From Nocardioides luteus (GTDB lineage Bacteria; Actinomycetota; Actinomycetes; Propionibacteriales; Nocardioidaceae), in NCBI RefSeq assembly GCF_000960475.2, contig NZ_JZDQ02000049.1:1-41647 (forward strand): a DNA stretch of 41,647 nucleotides. Direction: 5' to 3'. Below, piece by piece: positions 16,353 through 24,252 of the stretch. The notes beneath the pieces are model-generated. The model saw only the letters and a list, made by a program, of their open reading frames with translations, was not told the DNA's origin and made no database searches. The position numbers and the translations under genes are program-made. Position 1 is the first letter of the stretch. Every line of letters starts with the position of its first letter.

Positions 16353-17240
16353 CACTCCCTGGGCGACCAGGGCTCCGAGCACCAGCAGCGCACCACCGGC
16401 GAGCTCGCCCGCGCTCGGCACCTCGCCGAGCAGCAGCCACGCGGAGCCGATCGCGACCGGCGGCACCAGCAGGATCCACGGCACCACCGACGAGGCCGGG
16501 TGCCGGGCGAGCAGGGAGTTGAAGATCCCGTAGCCGACGAACGAGGCGAGCACGACCGTGTAGGCCGTGGAGACCAGCGCCTCCCAGCCGAAGGCCGCCA
16601 CGCCCTCACGAACCCCTTCGGGTCCGTCGATCACGAAGGAGAGCCCGAGCAGCGGGAGTGGTACGACCAGCGCCGACCAGACCGTCAGCGACAGTCCACC
16701 GGGCACCTTGGCCGCCCGGGAGATCACGTTGCCGATCGCCCACGACAGCGCGGCGAGCAGGCACAGCAGCAGCGCGACGACAGGGATGTGACCACCCCGC
16801 CCGAACGCCACCACGACCAGCCCGAGGGCACCCGCGACGACACCGACCACCTGCATCAGGGTCGGCCGCTCGCGCAGCACCCCCGCCGCGATGACGATGG
16901 TGAGCACGACCTGCGCCTGGAGCACGAGCCCGGCGAGTCCGGGCGGCATCCCGGCGGCCATGCTGGTGTAGAGCAGCCCGAACTGGCCCAGGCTCATGAA
17001 GGCCCCGACCGCCGCGACGACCTTCCACGAAGCCTTCGGCCGAGGAAGCAGGAAGACGGCCGGGAACGCGACCAGGAAGAACCGCACCGCGACCAGGAGC
17101 AACGGCGGCACGGTCTGCCCGTCGCGCGGTGCCAGACCCCAGTCGATGACGACGAAGTTGAAGCCCCACAGGACGGCGACGAGGACGGCGAGCAGCGAGT
17201 CACGGCGATTCACACCATCCAGGATGAAGGCAAAGATCAT
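16227..17240 (-). CDS. EamA/DMT-family transporter
   Basis: 337 residues with about ten hydrophobic helices in two EamA repeats (first starting LLAVLVAVLWGFNFVVIDWGL, second around ALLLCLLAALSWAIGNVIS). The family exports amino acids and other small metabolites; the specificity is unknown. The last 40 or so residues (after LVAQGVLRAP) are non-hydrophobic and are encoded antisense to the Nudix 3' end, so the stop codon appears to have been lost or moved. The start is ATG 17240 or GTG 17213; the former lies in an inverted repeat shared with the lysR start, suggesting leaderless mRNA. It is divergent from the LysR gene, its probable regulator. Confidence 0.88.
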   Translation of the reverse strand: MIFAFILDGVNRRDSLLAVLVAVLWGFNFVVIDWGLAPRDGQTVPPLLLVAVRFFLVAFPAVFLLPRPKASWKVVAAVGAFMSLGQFGLLYTSMAAGMPPGLAGLVLQAQVVLTIVIAAGVLRERPTLMQVVGVVAGALGLVVVAFGRGGHIPVVALLLCLLAALSWAIGNVISRAAKVPGGLSLTVWSALVVPLPLLGLSFVIDGPEGVREGVAAFGWEALVSTAYTVVLASFVGYGIFNSLLARHPASSVVPWILLVPPVAIGSAWLLLGEVPSAGELAGGALLVLGALVAQGVLRAPRLGVGRPAAQRGEGGLDPARGEVGGPLADLVEGAERH

Positions 17241-17292
17241 GAAGCACCAGCGACTGATTCTTCATTCGATGACGTAGCATCGCTTCATGATC
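17235..17292. promoter_or_regulatory. Inverted repeat spanning both start codons of the EamA/LysR pair
   Basis: Arms GATCATGAAGC (17235-17245) and GCTTCATGATC (17282-17292) are perfect over 11 bp, 36 nt apart. Each arm contains the start codon of one of the two divergent genes. TAGCAT (17275-17280) is a candidate -10 for lysR, 6 nt before its ATG. LysR proteins usually bind dyads in such divergent regions, so this is a good operator candidate. Confidence 0.55.
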
Positions 17293-18198
17293 GATCTGTC
17301 CGCGCTCGTCGCTCTCCGCGCCGTCGACACTCACGGCTCGGTGGTGGCGGCCGCCGACGCCCTGGGCTTCACACCCAGTGCCGTGTCGCAGCAGGTCAAG
17401 CGGCTCGAGCGGCAGGTCGGCGTACCTCTGCTCGAGCGCGTCGGGCGCGGCGTCATGCTCACCCACGCCGGCCGGCACCTGGTCGACGAGGGTTCCCGGC
17501 TGCTCGCCGACATGGAGTCGCTGGAGTCCAGGCTGCACGAGCAGGCCACCACGGTGGCGGGCCGGCTGCGGCTGACCGCCTTCTCCACCGCGATGCGCGG
17601 GCTCATCGCGCCGGTCGCCGGTGAGCTCCGCACCGCCCATCCCGAGCTCACCCTCACCCTCTCCGAGCGGGAGCCGTGGGACACCGTCGACCTGGTCGCC
17701 ACCGGTCACAGCGAGATCGGCGTGGTCCATTCCTGGGGCGACGTGCCGCTCTCCATCCCCGACCACCTCGTCACGACGGAGCTCCACCGCGACATCGCCG
17801 ACGTGATCGCCCATCGCGACCACCCGCTGGCCCAGCTCGCCAAGGTGACCCCGCACGACCTGGTCGCCGAGGACTGGATCGCGACGCCGGAGGGCACGAT
17901 CTGCCGGCAGTGGCTGAACCGGATGTACGCCGGCACCGGACATCTCCCCCGGATCGCCCACGTCTCGATGGAGTTCGACAGCCATCTGGCGCTGGTGCGA
18001 GCGGGCCTCGGGATCGCACTGATCCCGCGCCTGGGGAGAGCGGCGCTCGGCGAGGACCTGGTCGCCGTACGCGTCGTCGACCCGGTCCCCACCCGCGAGA
18101 TCCTCGCGGTGCACCGCCGCACGATGGCCGCCTCGCCGGCGGTCACCGCGGTGCTATCGGCGCTGGTGGATCAGAACAGTGCCGAGGCCAGCGACTGA
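17287..18198 (+). CDS. LysR-family transcriptional regulator
   Basis: 303 residues. The N-terminal winged helix-turn-helix covers about 1-60 (GSVVAAADALGFTPSAVSQQVKRLERQVGVPLLER), followed by a linker helix and a periplasmic-binding-like effector domain. The motif GLGIALIPRLG near residue 245 is typical. The ATG at 17287 has no ribosome-binding site and lies 6 nt after a -10-like TAGCAT, pointing to leaderless mRNA. It is divergent from an EamA exporter, which it probably controls in response to the exported metabolite. The last 28 nt overlap the convergent thioredoxin-TPR gene. Confidence 0.92.
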   Translation: MIDLSALVALRAVDTHGSVVAAADALGFTPSAVSQQVKRLERQVGVPLLERVGRGVMLTHAGRHLVDEGSRLLADMESLESRLHEQATTVAGRLRLTAFSTAMRGLIAPVAGELRTAHPELTLTLSEREPWDTVDLVATGHSEIGVVHSWGDVPLSIPDHLVTTELHRDIADVIAHRDHPLAQLAKVTPHDLVAEDWIATPEGTICRQWLNRMYAGTGHLPRIAHVSMEFDSHLALVRAGLGIALIPRLGRAALGEDLVAVRVVDPVPTREILAVHRRTMAASPAVTAVLSALVDQNSAEASD

Positions 18199-19130
18199 CG
18201 ACCCTTGAGCACCCGCTCGTCGTCGTTGCCGACCGCGGCGAAGAGCCCCAGCAGGTGCTCGCGCGCCTTGTTGCGCTCGTCCCCCGACGTACGCCGCACC
18301 AGCTCGACCAGCCGGATGAAGGAGTCCTCCACGTGGCCGCCGAGCAGGTCCAGGTCGGCGACGAGGGTCTGCGCGTCGACGTCGTCGGGCGCGGCCGCGG
18401 CGGCGGCACGGGCGGCGTTGAGGTCGACCCCCTGCGTACGCTGCAGGACCTTGGCCATCGCCAGCCCGGCGGCGGCCTCGGAGTCGGCGGGGTTGGAGGC
18501 GATCAGCTTCTCGTACTCGGCCACGGCCGCGTCGATGTCACCGCGCTCCAGCGCGTCCTGGGCCGGGGCGTAGCGCGGGTCGAGCGCCGGCTCCGCGCCG
18601 TCCTCGCCCGCCGCGGCACCACCGATGGCGTTGGGCTTGTGGCGCCCGCCGATGCCCTGGGTGGTGAGCTGCTGCCCGAGCTGCTGGAAGACCGTACGCA
18701 GCTCCTCGAGGTTGAGCGCGCCCGGGATCGGCTGGGTGACCGGCCGGCCGTCGAGCAGGATGTAGAGGAGCGGCACCTGGGGCACCTGCAGCGCCTGCGC
18801 GATCTGCGGGTTCTTGTCGATGTCGACGCGGCCCAGGAGGAACCGGCCGTCGTACTCCTCCACGACCGTCGAGACGTCACCGGCGTAGGTGACGCTCTCG
18901 GGAGCGCGGGAGGCCGAGTAGAAGACCAGCACGACCGGAGCGGTCATCGACGCCTCGAGGACCGACTGGAAGATCTGCTCGTCGACCTCGACGGTGTAGG
19001 AGCCGGCGCTCCGCCCCTGGGCGGGAGCCGCATCGGCCGGACCGCCGAAGGGGGCGTTCTGAGCGGGCGTGGTGCTGGCGAGCCCGGAGAGGTCGACGGC
19101 TCCGGGGCGAGAGAACGGCTGCTGCGTCAT
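18171..19130 (-). CDS. Thioredoxin-domain protein with C-terminal TPR region (CnoX/YbbN-like)
   Basis: 319 residues. Residues about 60-165 form a thioredoxin fold (APVVLVFYSASRAPESVTYAGD, then VDIDKNPQIAQALQVPQVPLLYILLDGRP), but the CxxC active site is replaced by SRAPES, so it is not a disulfide reductase. The C-terminal part (about 190-319) is a set of TPR-like helices (YAPAQDALERGDIDAAVAEYEKLIASNPADSEA). This architecture matches co-chaperone-like CnoX/YbbN proteins. The ATG at 19130 is used; an in-frame extension upstream runs into a repeat element and is rejected. The gene lies 25 nt downstream of that element's end. Confidence 0.88.
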   Translation of the reverse strand: MTQQPFSRPGAVDLSGLASTTPAQNAPFGGPADAAPAQGRSAGSYTVEVDEQIFQSVLEASMTAPVVLVFYSASRAPESVTYAGDVSTVVEEYDGRFLLGRVDIDKNPQIAQALQVPQVPLLYILLDGRPVTQPIPGALNLEELRTVFQQLGQQLTTQGIGGRHKPNAIGGAAAGEDGAEPALDPRYAPAQDALERGDIDAAVAEYEKLIASNPADSEAAAGLAMAKVLQRTQGVDLNAARAAAAAAPDDVDAQTLVADLDLLGGHVEDSFIRLVELVRRTSGDERNKAREHLLGLFAAVGNDDERVLKGRQSLASALF

Positions 19131-19154
19131 GTCGCCAATCCTATGAGGACGGTC

Positions 19155-19316
19155 TAGGAGGCTGCTGAACAAGGCCGGCGTCGCGAGCGTCGCGAGGCGC
19201 GTGCGATGGCAAGGCGCCACCGCGAAGGCATGCTGGGCGCACGTCGAGCGGTGGCAACGCCGCCAGCGCGCGTGCATCGCGGCGCGTAGCAGCCGGGATT
19301 GTTCAGCAGGCTCCTA
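19155..19316. mobile_element. MITE-like non-coding element
   Basis: 162 bp bounded by terminal inverted repeats TAGGAGGCTGCTGAACAA (left, 19155-19172) and, read from the right end inward, TAGGAGCCTGCTGAACAA (19316-19299), 17 of 18 identical. The ends carry TA, with CTAG outside left and CTAA right, fitting TA or YTAR target duplication. There is no transposase. The interior is GC-rich and foldable (GCGCCACCGC near 19216, GCGGTGGC near 19247). Elements with GGCTGCTGAA-type ends are, from memory, widespread in bacterial genomes. It separates the PH-domain gene from the downstream thioredoxin-TPR gene and provides the former's TAG stop. Confidence 0.7.
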
Positions 19317-19820
19317 ACCAACGCTGCCACGGAGGCCCGCGCGCTGGACGACGCGCTGGATGGTCAGGTCTCGCTCGGTCGGGCGGCCGACGAAGTAGAT
19401 GTTGTTCAGCCCCTGCTCCTGAGCGGCCGACTCGAAGACGAAGTGGCCGTAGTTGAACATCTGGCCCCAGAACGACTGCTTGACCGTGATGTCGAGGACT
19501 CGCGCCAGCGGCATCGTCGCCAGCTCGCTCGAGAGGACGCCGTGGATGCGGAAGATACGCATGTTGGTGACCACGAACCGGTCCCGGCTGACCACCAGCG
19601 ACCGCCAGAACGCGTGCCCGACCAGCCCGAACGCGAGCAGCACGATGATCCAGGCGACGTTCATGTCGATCGTCGCCGCCACGATCATCAGAGCCAGTCC
19701 GAGGATCGCCTCGGCCACCGGCCGGATGTAGGAGACCCAGTGATGGGTGACCTCGTCCACGACGACCTCACCTTCGTCTCGCAGAAGGTGCTTGGAGATG
19801 TCGACACCGAAGAGGTTCAC
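19314..19820 (-). CDS. PH-domain (bPH2/YdbS-like) membrane protein
   Basis: 168 residues. Two adjacent membrane helices at about residues 31-75 (PVAEAILGLALMIVAATIDMNVAWIIVLLAFGLVGHAFW) are followed by a bacterial PH-like beta domain (SRDRFVVTNMRIFRIHGVLSSELATMPLARVLDITVKQ), the usual layout of YdbS/YdbT-type proteins. The function is unknown. ATG at 19820. The last codon is GGT and the TAG stop is formed by the terminus of the MITE-like element at 19155-19316, so the original C-terminus may have been different. Confidence 0.85.
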   Translation of the reverse strand: MNLFGVDISKHLLRDEGEVVVDEVTHHWVSYIRPVAEAILGLALMIVAATIDMNVAWIIVLLAFGLVGHAFWRSLVVSRDRFVVTNMRIFRIHGVLSSELATMPLARVLDITVKQSFWGQMFNYGHFVFESAAQEQGLNNIYFVGRPTERDLTIQRVVQRAGLRGSVG

Positions 19821-19852
19821 GCCGTCAACGATAGTGACTTCGGCGAACCCGT

Positions 19853-19890
19853 GGCGAGAGAACAGGCCGTACGCCGGGACAACTCTCGCC
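19853..19890 (-). terminator. Possible hairpin downstream of meaB
   Basis: Arms GGCGAGAG (19853-19860) and CTCTCGCC (19883-19890) enclose a 22-nt loop, 6 nt after the meaB stop on the minus strand. The arms are short and no T-tract follows, so this is a weak candidate. Confidence 0.3.
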
Positions 19891-19895
19891 GCGGC

Positions 19896-20840
19896 CTACT
19901 CCGCGAGCAGGGCGTCGGCAGCGGCGTACGGGTCCTTCTCGCCCGTCACGACCTTCTCCGCGAGCGCGTCCAGGTCGCTCGAGGTGCCGACGGTCGACCA
20001 CTTCGCGCGGAGGGTCTCGACGGCGATGGCCTCGACCTCCGCCCGCGCACGCCGGGTACGCCGCAGCGTCAGCGTGCCGCTGGACTCGAGCCAGGCGCGG
20101 TGCTCGTCGAGCGCGCCGACGACCTCGGCCAGACCCGTGCCCGACTGCGCGACGGCGGTGAGGACCGGCGGGGTCCAGGCCTCGGCGGGGCGGTCGGACA
20201 GCCGGAGCATCCCGCGCAGGTCCCGCTGGACCTTGGTCGCGCCGTCCCGGTCGGCCTTGTTGACGACGTAGAGATCGCCGATCTCCAGGATGCCTGCCTT
20301 GGCCGCCTGGATGCCGTCCCCCATCCCGGGCGCGAGCAGCACCACGGTGGTGTCGGCGAGCCCGGCGATCTCGACCTCCGACTGGCCGACACCGACGGTC
20401 TCCACCAGCACGACGTCGAACCCGGCCGCGTCCAGCACCCGCAGGGCCTGGGGCGCCGACCAGGCCAGCCCGCCGAGGTGGCCGCGCGAGGCCATCGAGC
20501 GGATGAAGACACCCGGATCGGTGGCATGGTCGGTCATCCGGATCCGGTCCCCCAGCAGCGCACCGCCGGAGAACGGGGAGGACGGGTCGACGGCCAGCAC
20601 CGCCACGGTGCGACCCTCGGACCGCAGCTCGCGGACCAGCGCGGAGGTGGTGGTCGACTTCCCGACCCCGGGCGCGCCGGTGAGCCCCACGATGTGGGCA
20701 CGCCCGCCGTGCGGTGCGAGCGCGGCCATCACCTCACGGAGCCGCTCTCCTCCGCCGACGGGAGCGTTCTCGACGTACGACACCAGCCGCGCGACCGCCC
20801 GGGGCTCACCGCCCCGGGCGCGCGCGACCAGGTCGCTCAC
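19896..20840 (-). CDS. meaB: Methylmalonyl-CoA mutase-associated GTPase MeaB
   Basis: 314 residues. It is a G3E-family GTPase that protects and reloads B12-dependent acyl-CoA mutases. The Walker A GAPGVGKS is at 55-62. VDPSSPFSGGALLGDRIRM, VETVGVGQSEVEIAGLADT and NKADRDGA (base recognition) follow in family order. ATG at 20840, 12 nt after the thiolase stop, so it is probably co-transcribed with thiolase. The mutase itself (methylmalonyl- or ethylmalonyl-CoA mutase) is not in the window. Its position beside mce and ccr links it to the ethylmalonyl-CoA route. Confidence 0.95.
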   Translation of the reverse strand: MSDLVARARGGEPRAVARLVSYVENAPVGGGERLREVMAALAPHGGRAHIVGLTGAPGVGKSTTTSALVRELRSEGRTVAVLAVDPSSPFSGGALLGDRIRMTDHATDPGVFIRSMASRGHLGGLAWSAPQALRVLDAAGFDVVLVETVGVGQSEVEIAGLADTTVVLLAPGMGDGIQAAKAGILEIGDLYVVNKADRDGATKVQRDLRGMLRLSDRPAEAWTPPVLTAVAQSGTGLAEVVGALDEHRAWLESSGTLTLRRTRRARAEVEAIAVETLRAKWSTVGTSSDLDALAEKVVTGEKDPYAAADALLAE

Positions 20841-20852
20841 ATCAGCGATGGC

Positions 20853-22040
<1,188 letters not shown>

Positions 22041-22078
22041 GGGTCCTCCAAGAATGTTGGGTGGTGCTGATCTGCCTT

Positions 22079-22100
22079 GAGGTTACTAATTAGTAACCTC
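22079..22100. promoter_or_regulatory. Perfect palindromic operator between thiolase and epimerase
   Basis: A 22-bp perfect palindrome with core GGTTACTAATTAGTAACC, extended by one GA/TC pair on each side. It is AT-rich against a very GC-rich background and sits in the divergent promoter region. The same motif (GTTACT-N4-RGTAAY) recurs upstream of ccr and of the dehydrogenase at 39350-40516. The size and symmetry fit a TetR-type repressor site. Confidence 0.8.
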
Positions 22101-22184
22101 TGGGGGAAGAGTGTTGAGCGCAGCCTGATGTGGCTGTCATCACACATTGTGCCCGTTTGCCCCAGGCTCAAGGAGAGTAGGCCC

Positions 22185-22634
22185 ATGACATCCGTCGACA
22201 TCCCACCGCACCTGTTCACCCAGATCGACCACGTCGGTCTCGCCGTCGCCGACCTGGACGCGGCGATCGACTTCTACGAGAAGACCTTCGGCATGAAGCT
22301 CGCCCACCGCGAGACGAACGAGGAGCAGGGCGTCGAGGAGGCGATGATCGCCATCGGCGACTCCGACAACAAGCTCCAGCTGCTGGCCCCGCTCAACGAG
22401 AACAGCACCATCGCCAAGTTCCTCGACCGCAACGGTCCCGGCATGCAGCAGCTCGCCTACCGCGTCACCGACGTGGAGCAGGTCTCCGCGATCCTCCGGG
22501 AGCGCGGCGTACGTCTTCTCTACGACGCACCGCGACGCGGTACCGCCGACTCGCGGATCAACTTCATCCATCCCAAGGACGCCGGCGGCGTGCTGGTCGA
22601 GCTCGTCGAGCCGGCCGCGAACCCCGCCCACTGA
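22185..22634 (+). CDS. mce: Methylmalonyl-/ethylmalonyl-CoA epimerase
   Basis: 149 residues of the vicinal-oxygen-chelate (glyoxalase) fold. It interconverts the 2R and 2S forms of methylmalonyl-CoA and, in this pathway, ethylmalonyl-CoA. Metal ligands of the family are visible: His in TQIDHVGLAV (about 16), the Gln in NKLQLLAPL, and the final Glu in GGVLVELVEP. RINFIHPKDAGGVLVE is a family signature. ATG at 22185 with AAGGAGAG about 8 nt upstream; a longer upstream frame crosses the operator and is rejected. It is followed by ccr on the same strand. Confidence 0.93.
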   Translation: MTSVDIPPHLFTQIDHVGLAVADLDAAIDFYEKTFGMKLAHRETNEEQGVEEAMIAIGDSDNKLQLLAPLNENSTIAKFLDRNGPGMQQLAYRVTDVEQVSAILRERGVRLLYDAPRRGTADSRINFIHPKDAGGVLVELVEPAANPAH

Positions 22635-22695
22635 GGAACCCGCCACGGCACGTGAACGATCCAAGAGTCATGTGTCACATCAGGCTGGCGTTAAC

Positions 22696-22712
22696 GGTTA
22701 CTCACCAGTAAT
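22696..22712. promoter_or_regulatory. GTTACT-N4-AGTAAT operator upstream of ccr
   Basis: GGTTACTCACCAGTAAT keeps 11 of the 12 defined palindrome positions seen at 22079-22100. It lies 53 nt before the ccr start chosen here. This separate copy suggests ccr has its own controlled promoter in the 130-nt gap after mce, although read-through from mce is possible. Confidence 0.7.
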
Positions 22713-22764
22713 GTCCAGCGAAATAGAGCCAACCGCGACCCCTACGACGACGCAGGAGCCGACC

Positions 22765-24105
22765 ATGCAGAAAATCCTCGACGCGATCCTTGCGGGCGAC
22801 ACGCCCAGCGAGGACTTCGCGAACCTCGAGATCCCCGACCACTACCGTGCCGCCACCGTCCACAAGGACGAGGTCGACATGTTCGAGGGCGTCGCGACCA
22901 AGGAGAAGGACCCCCGGAAGTCCCTCCACGTCGAGGACGTCGCCCTCCCCGAGCTCGGCCCGGGCGAGGCCTTCGTCGCGGTGATGGCCTCGGCGATCAA
23001 CTACAACACCGTGTGGACCTCGATCTTCGAGCCGGTCTCCACCTTCGGGTTCCTGGAGCGCTACGGCAAGGAGTCCGAGCTCGGCGCCCGCCACAACCTC
23101 GACTACCACATCGTCGGCTCCGACCTGTCCGGCGTCGTGCTGAAGGTCGGCGCGGGCGTGACCAAGTGGAAGCCGGGCGACCGGGTCGTCGCCCACTGCC
23201 TCTCGGTCGAGCTCGAGGCTCCCGACGGCCACAACGACACGATGATGGACCCCTCCCAGCGCATCTGGGGCTTCGAGACCAACTTCGGCGGCCTCGCCGA
23301 CGTCGCGATGGTCAAGGCCAACCAGCTGATGCCGAAGCCGGAGCACCTCACCTGGGAGGAGGCCGCCTCCCCCGGCCTGGTCAACTGCACCGCCTACCGC
23401 CAGCTCGTCTCCGCCAACGGCGGCAACATGAAGCAGGGCGACAACGTCCTGATCTGGGGTGCCTCGGGTGGTCTCGGCGGCTTCGCGACGCAGTACGCCC
23501 TCAACGGCGGTGCCAACCCGATCTGCGTGGTCTCCAACGAGGAGAAGGCCAAGATCGTGCGCAACATGGGCGCCGAGATGGTCATCAACCGCTCCGAGAT
23601 GGACTTCAAGTTCTGGAACGAGGACGGCACCAAGCAGAACCCGAAGGAGTGGCTGCGCCTGGGCAAGGCCATCCGCGAGCTCACCGGCGGCGAGGACATC
23701 GACATCGTCTTCGAGCACCCGGGCCGCGAGACCTTCGGCGCCTCGGTGTTCGTCACCCGCAAGGGCGGCACCATCACCACCTGCGCGTCGACCTCGGGCT
23801 ACATGCACGAGTACGACAACCGCTACCTGTGGATGAACCTCAAGAAGATCATCTCCAGCCACTTCGCGAACTACCGCGAGTCGTGGGAGGCCAACCGCCT
23901 CATCGCGCAGGGCAAGATCCACCCGACGCTGTCGCGGACCTACACCCTGGAGGAGGTCGGCCAGGCCTCGCTCGACGTGCACCACAACAAGCACCAGGGC
24001 AAGGTCGGCGTGCTCTGCCTCGCCCCCGAGGAGGGCCTCGGCGTCCTCGACGAGGAGAAGCGCGCGGCGCACATCGACAAGATCAACCTGTTCCGCGGCA
24101 TCTGA
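22765..24105 (+). CDS. ccr: Crotonyl-CoA carboxylase/reductase
   Basis: 446 residues, collinear with Streptomyces Ccr as I recall it. It reductively carboxylates crotonyl-CoA with NADPH and CO2 to ethylmalonyl-CoA, the key step of the ethylmalonyl-CoA pathway and a source of extender units. Zinc-less MDR fold; the nucleotide-binding loop is GASGGLGGFATQYAL. Strong family blocks are HKDEVDMFEG, NYNTVWTSIFEPVSTF, WGFETNFGGLADVA, and FEHPGRETFGASVFVTRKGGTITTCASTSGYMHEYDNRYLWM. The start MQKILDAI (ATG 22765) has AGGAG 6-7 nt upstream; earlier in-frame starts overlap the operator. Strong hairpins follow the stop. Confidence 0.97.
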   Translation: MQKILDAILAGDTPSEDFANLEIPDHYRAATVHKDEVDMFEGVATKEKDPRKSLHVEDVALPELGPGEAFVAVMASAINYNTVWTSIFEPVSTFGFLERYGKESELGARHNLDYHIVGSDLSGVVLKVGAGVTKWKPGDRVVAHCLSVELEAPDGHNDTMMDPSQRIWGFETNFGGLADVAMVKANQLMPKPEHLTWEEAASPGLVNCTAYRQLVSANGGNMKQGDNVLIWGASGGLGGFATQYALNGGANPICVVSNEEKAKIVRNMGAEMVINRSEMDFKFWNEDGTKQNPKEWLRLGKAIRELTGGEDIDIVFEHPGRETFGASVFVTRKGGTITTCASTSGYMHEYDNRYLWMNLKKIISSHFANYRESWEANRLIAQGKIHPTLSRTYTLEEVGQASLDVHHNKHQGKVGVLCLAPEEGLGVLDEEKRAAHIDKINLFRGI

Positions 24106-24148
24106 GACGTCGCGTCCAGGTAAATAGATCCCATTTGAGACTGGATTC

Positions 24149-24186
24149 ACGGCCGGTCTCCCCTTGCGCGAGGGGTGACCGGCCGT
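24149..24186 (+). terminator. Terminator hairpin after ccr
   Basis: Outer arms ACGGCCGGTC (24149-24158) and GACCGGCCGT (24177-24186), and inner CCCCT/AGGGG (24160-24164/24171-24175), are separated only by a T-T mismatch and close on a 6-nt loop. This is very stable. No T-tract follows, so it is probably a GC-type terminator for mce-ccr. Confidence 0.75.
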
Positions 24187-24187
24187 A

Positions 24188-24217
24188 GTCTTGCCCTTTG
24201 GGAGCAGAGGGCAAGAC
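24188..24217. promoter_or_regulatory. Second hairpin between ccr and the DivIVA-like gene
   Basis: A perfect 10-bp stem, GTCTTGCCCT (24188-24197) and AGGGCAAGAC (24208-24217), with a 10-nt loop, one base after the ccr terminator and 35 nt before the next start codon. It could be a back-up terminator or a leader structure of the downstream gene. Confidence 0.5.
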
Positions 24218-24252
24218 ACAAACCCCCCTAAAGTGTGAGGAATCCGCCACAA

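Noticed and set aside
19131..19277. An N-terminal extension of the thioredoxin-TPR protein through the MITE-like element
   Set aside because: The residues come from the non-coding element and have no relation to the family; ATG 19130 starts the conserved protein.
22672..22764. An N-terminal extension of Ccr starting at GTG 22672 or ATG 22711
   Set aside because: It overlaps the operator, has no family similarity, and ATG 22765 has a good ribosome-binding site and matches the usual Ccr N-terminus.
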